Below, in pieces: positions 61,838-64,000 of a stretch of 64,000 nt of DNA (the first letter of the stretch is position 1; every line of letters starts with the position of its first letter). Below the pieces are notes generated by a model. It was not told the origin of the DNA, made no database searches, and saw nothing but the letters and a program-made list of their open reading frames with translations. The position numbers and the translations under genes are program-made. This stretch comes from Mesorhizobium sp. CA8 (lineage in GTDB: Bacteria; Pseudomonadota; Alphaproteobacteria; Rhizobiales; Rhizobiaceae), in assembly GCF_020164955.1 (NCBI RefSeq), contig NZ_JAIUHG010000004.1, positions 214,435 through 278,434 on the forward strand, written 5' to 3'.

Positions 61838-62899
61838 GTGAGCGATAAAAACCCTCTTCGCGTTGTCGTCGCCGGGCTCGGCAATATGGGTCGCAGCCAT
61901 GCGCTGGCCTACCACACCAATCCGGACTTCGAGATCGCTGCTTTGGTCAACCGTTCCGACGTGCCGCTGCCGGACGGGCTCGCCGGCTACGGCATAAGGC
62001 GCTCCTTCGATGACGCGCTGCGCGACGAGAAGCCGGACGTCGCGGCGATCGCCACCTATTCCGACAGCCATGCCGACTATGCGGTCCGCGCCTTCGAGGC
62101 CGGCTGCCATGTCTTCGTCGAAAAGCCGCTGGCGACGACGGTTGCCGACGCGCAGCGCGTCATCGATGCCGCCAAAGCCAATGGCAAGAAACTGGTGATC
62201 GGCTACATCCTGCGCCACCATCCGTCCTGGATGCGGCTGATCGCCGAGGCGCGCAAGCTCGGCGGCCCGTATGTGTTCCGCATGAACCTCAACCAGCAAT
62301 CCTCCGGCCATACCTGGGAGACGCATAAGCAGCTGATGCGGACGACTTCGCCGATCGTCGACTGCGGCGTGCATTATCTCGACGTGATGCTGCAGATCAC
62401 CGACTCGAGACCTGTCGAAGTGCGCGGCATGGGTGTCAGGCTGACCGACGAGGTAGCGCCCTCGATGTACAATTACGGCCACCTGCAGGTGTTGTTCGAG
62501 GACGGCTCGGTCGGCTGGTACGAGGCCGGCTGGGGGCCGATGATCTCGGAGACGGCTTTTTTCGTGAAGGACGTGATGTCGCCCAAGGGCTGCGTCTCGA
62601 TGGTGATGAAGGAGGGTGTGAAGTCCGACGACATCGACACCCACACCAAGACTTCGACCATCCGCCTGCACAGTGCGGCGACCGGACCGGACGGCAAATT
62701 CGCCAAGGAAGACCAGCTGCTGTCGATGGAAGGCGAGCCGGGCCACCAGGAGCTCTGCGACCTCGAACAGGCCTTCCTGCTCAAGGCCATCCGCGAGGAC
62801 ATCGACCTCACCCGCCACATGGACGATGCCGTGAAGTCGCTCGCCGTCTGCCTCGCCGCCGACGAGAGCGTGCGCAGCGGCAACGCCGTGAAACTCTAG
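61838..62899 (+). CDS. Gfo/Idh/MocA-family NAD(P)-dependent sugar dehydrogenase
   Basis: 353-aa oxidoreductase. VVVAGLGNMGRSHALAYH is the nucleotide-binding motif and CHVFVEKPLATTVADAQRV the EKP catalytic loop. VDCGVHYLDVMLQI carries the conserved His region. The GTG start has GGAG seven bases upstream. Placement between permease and ATPase genes shows that it belongs to the same pathway, perhaps oxidising or epimerising the imported sugar. The substrate is unknown. Confidence 0.88.
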   Translation: MSDKNPLRVVVAGLGNMGRSHALAYHTNPDFEIAALVNRSDVPLPDGLAGYGIRRSFDDALRDEKPDVAAIATYSDSHADYAVRAFEAGCHVFVEKPLATTVADAQRVIDAAKANGKKLVIGYILRHHPSWMRLIAEARKLGGPYVFRMNLNQQSSGHTWETHKQLMRTTSPIVDCGVHYLDVMLQITDSRPVEVRGMGVRLTDEVAPSMYNYGHLQVLFEDGSVGWYEAGWGPMISETAFFVKDVMSPKGCVSMVMKEGVKSDDIDTHTKTSTIRLHSAATGPDGKFAKEDQLLSMEGEPGHQELCDLEQAFLLKAIREDIDLTRHMDDAVKSLAVCLAADESVRSGNAVKL

Positions 62900-62914
62900 A
62901 ACAGGAACGAAGCC

Positions 62915-63913
62915 GTGGGCTCGCTGAAGATCGAGAATGTGAAGAAGGCTTTCGGGCCGGTCGAGGTGCTGAAGGGCATCGACCTCGAAGTGATGGATGG
63001 CGAGTTCGTCGTCTTCGTCGGCCCGTCGGGCTGCGGAAAATCGACGCTGCTGCGCGTGATCGCCGGCCTGGAGGATTCGACCTCCGGCCGCGTGCTGATC
63101 GACGGCGCGGACGTCTCGGTCACGCCGCCGGCGAAACGCGGCATCGCCATGGTGTTCCAGACCTATGCGCTCTACCCGCATCTGACGGTGAAGAACAACA
63201 TGGCGCTGGGCCTGAAGCAGGCAGGCACGCCGGCGGCCGAGATCGAACGCCGCATCAAGATCGCTTCCGCCATGCTGTCGCTCGAGCCCTATCTCGAGCG
63301 CCGGCCGGCGGAGCTGTCGGGCGGACAGCGCCAGCGTGTCGCCATCGGCCGCGCCGTGGTGCGCGAGCCGAAGCTTTTCCTGTTCGACGAACCGCTGTCG
63401 AACCTCGACGCGGCGCTGCGCGTCAACACCAGGCTCGAGATCGCGCAGCTGCACCGGCGGCTGAAGGCGACGATGATCTACGTCACCCACGACCAGGTCG
63501 AGGCGATGACGCTGGCCGACAAGATCGTGGTGCTCAACGCCGGCCGCATCGAGCAGATCGGCAGCCCGATGGAGCTCTATAATTCGCCGGCCAACGAATT
63601 CGTCGCCGGCTTCATCGGCTCGCCGAAGATGAATTTCATCGACGGCGCCAGGCTGGGCGAGACGGCCAAGACCATGGGGGTGCGGCCGGAACATCTGACC
63701 GTCGACGCGAAGTCCGGCGCCTGGAAAGGCACCGTCGTGCATGCCGAGCATCTCGGCGCCGACACCAATCTCTATCTCGACTGCGAGAAGGCGGGACTGG
63801 TCACCGTGCGCATCTTCGGCGTCTACAATGCCGAGCCGGGCGCTACGCTCTACGCGACGCCGGATGCGGCGAAGACGTATCGGTTTGGGGCGGATGGGAA
63901 GGTGCTGAGGTAG
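62915..63913 (+). CDS. Amino-sugar ABC transporter ATP-binding protein (CUT1, UgpC/MalK type)
   Basis: 332-aa ATPase. Walker [10 protein letters not shown] near residue 36, signature LSGGQRQRV, Walker [14 protein letters not shown] and switch [12 protein letters not shown] precede a C-terminal TOBE domain ([15 protein letters not shown]). The GTG start follows AGGAACG. It completes the importer with the binding protein and two permeases, and ends the cluster. Confidence 0.93.
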   Translation: MGSLKIENVKKAFGPVEVLKGIDLEVMDGEFVVFVGPSGCGKSTLLRVIAGLEDSTSGRVLIDGADVSVTPPAKRGIAMVFQTYALYPHLTVKNNMALGLKQAGTPAAEIERRIKIASAMLSLEPYLERRPAELSGGQRQRVAIGRAVVREPKLFLFDEPLSNLDAALRVNTRLEIAQLHRRLKATMIYVTHDQVEAMTLADKIVVLNAGRIEQIGSPMELYNSPANEFVAGFIGSPKMNFIDGARLGETAKTMGVRPEHLTVDAKSGAWKGTVVHAEHLGADTNLYLDCEKAGLVTVRIFGVYNAEPGATLYATPDAAKTYRFGADGKVLR

Positions 63914-63922
63914 CGCCGGCTT

Positions 63923-64000
63923 CCCCTTCTCCCCTTGTGGGCCTGTTGCGTAATTGGCTGGTTGTGATTCTCTGAGAAGGAAGCTCGGAGGGAATCGCAA
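63923..64000. mobile_element. Truncated family A palindrome joined to a possible insertion-sequence end
   Basis: TTCCCCTTCTCCCCTTGTGGG begins the outer arm of the family A repeat but stops where AGAAGG is expected. It runs instead into CCTGTTGCGTAATTGGC. The last 39 bases form an imperfect inverted repeat (TTGTGATTCTCTGAG ... CTCGGAGGGAATCGCAA). This looks like a mobile element that interrupted the palindrome and continues beyond the window. No transposase is visible here. Confidence 0.4.

Overview
The window is high-GC alphaproteobacterial chromosome and looks most like Mesorhizobium or a close relative in the Rhizobiales. The reasons are an alpha-glucoside operon in the order aglR-aglE-F-G-A-K as in Sinorhizobium, two small DUF680-type exported proteins, an N-acetylglucosamine/murQ/ABC cluster of rhizobial type, a dense set of ABC importers, and several families of short intergenic palindromes typical of this group. 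The genus call rests on gene content and recalled family knowledge, not on a database search. I saw no rRNA, tRNA, CRISPR array or complete insertion sequence.

Layout. 0-6.1 kb: a peptide/nickel-type ABC importer (binding protein, two permeases, fused double ATPase), the 33-codon remnant of a second binding protein, and an alkaline-phosphatase-superfamily phosphodiesterase. 6.4-9.2 kb: an overlapping ECF sigma factor, membrane anti-sigma factor and exported subtilisin-like protease. 9.2-10.6 kb: an FAD amine/amino-acid oxidoreductase. 10.7-18.6 kb: the alpha-glucoside regulon with two LacI-type operators. 18.7-20.7 kb: two tandem DUF680 genes, an unknown protein and a VapBC toxin-antitoxin pair with an inverted-repeat operator. 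20.7-22.1 kb: a flavoreductase and a sulfite-oxidase-like molybdoenzyme, each carrying a frameshift. 22.2-28.9 kb: a DegP-type protease, an MBL hydrolase coupled to a PPi-type phosphofructokinase, an L,D-transpeptidase, a LysE exporter and a frameshifted TPR protein. 29.0-32.5 kb: xylB and xylA around a small SnoaL-like gene.

32.7-42.9 kb holds a small protein, a 16-bp tandem repeat, a HAD hydrolase, then a carnitine/gamma-butyrobetaine locus: a GlxA/CdhR-type regulator diverging from a dehydrocarnitine-cleaving enzyme, a PhnZ/TmpB-like HD protein, carnitine dehydrogenase, acyl-CoA dehydrogenase, an NDP-forming acyl-CoA synthetase and a CaiD-like hydratase. Together these could take gamma-butyrobetaine or crotonobetaine through CoA esters to carnitine, and carnitine to a betaine unit plus acetoacetate. 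43.2-49.0 kb encodes two large exported proteins that share a cysteine-containing module; the second also has DUF11-like repeats and a cysteine-rich repeat tail. 49.3-53.2 kb: rpe, a FadR-type regulator, malonyl-CoA synthetase and two small ORFs in a locally AT-richer patch.

53.3-63.9 kb is an amino-sugar/cell-wall-sugar regulon: nagA, a SIS aminosugar isomerase, a GntR/UTRA regulator and a BadF-type kinase on the minus strand, and murQ, a complete CUT1 ABC importer and a Gfo/Idh dehydrogenase on the plus strand. Paired TGGTATT/AATACCA motifs in the divergent promoter region probably bind the GntR protein. The last 60 bases interrupt a palindromic repeat and may be the edge of a mobile element.

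The best candidates for new biology are the sigma/anti-sigma/protease module, whose anti-sigma periplasmic part resembles a protease prodomain; the two secreted proteins with a shared module; and the HD oxygenase-like gene inside the carnitine operon.
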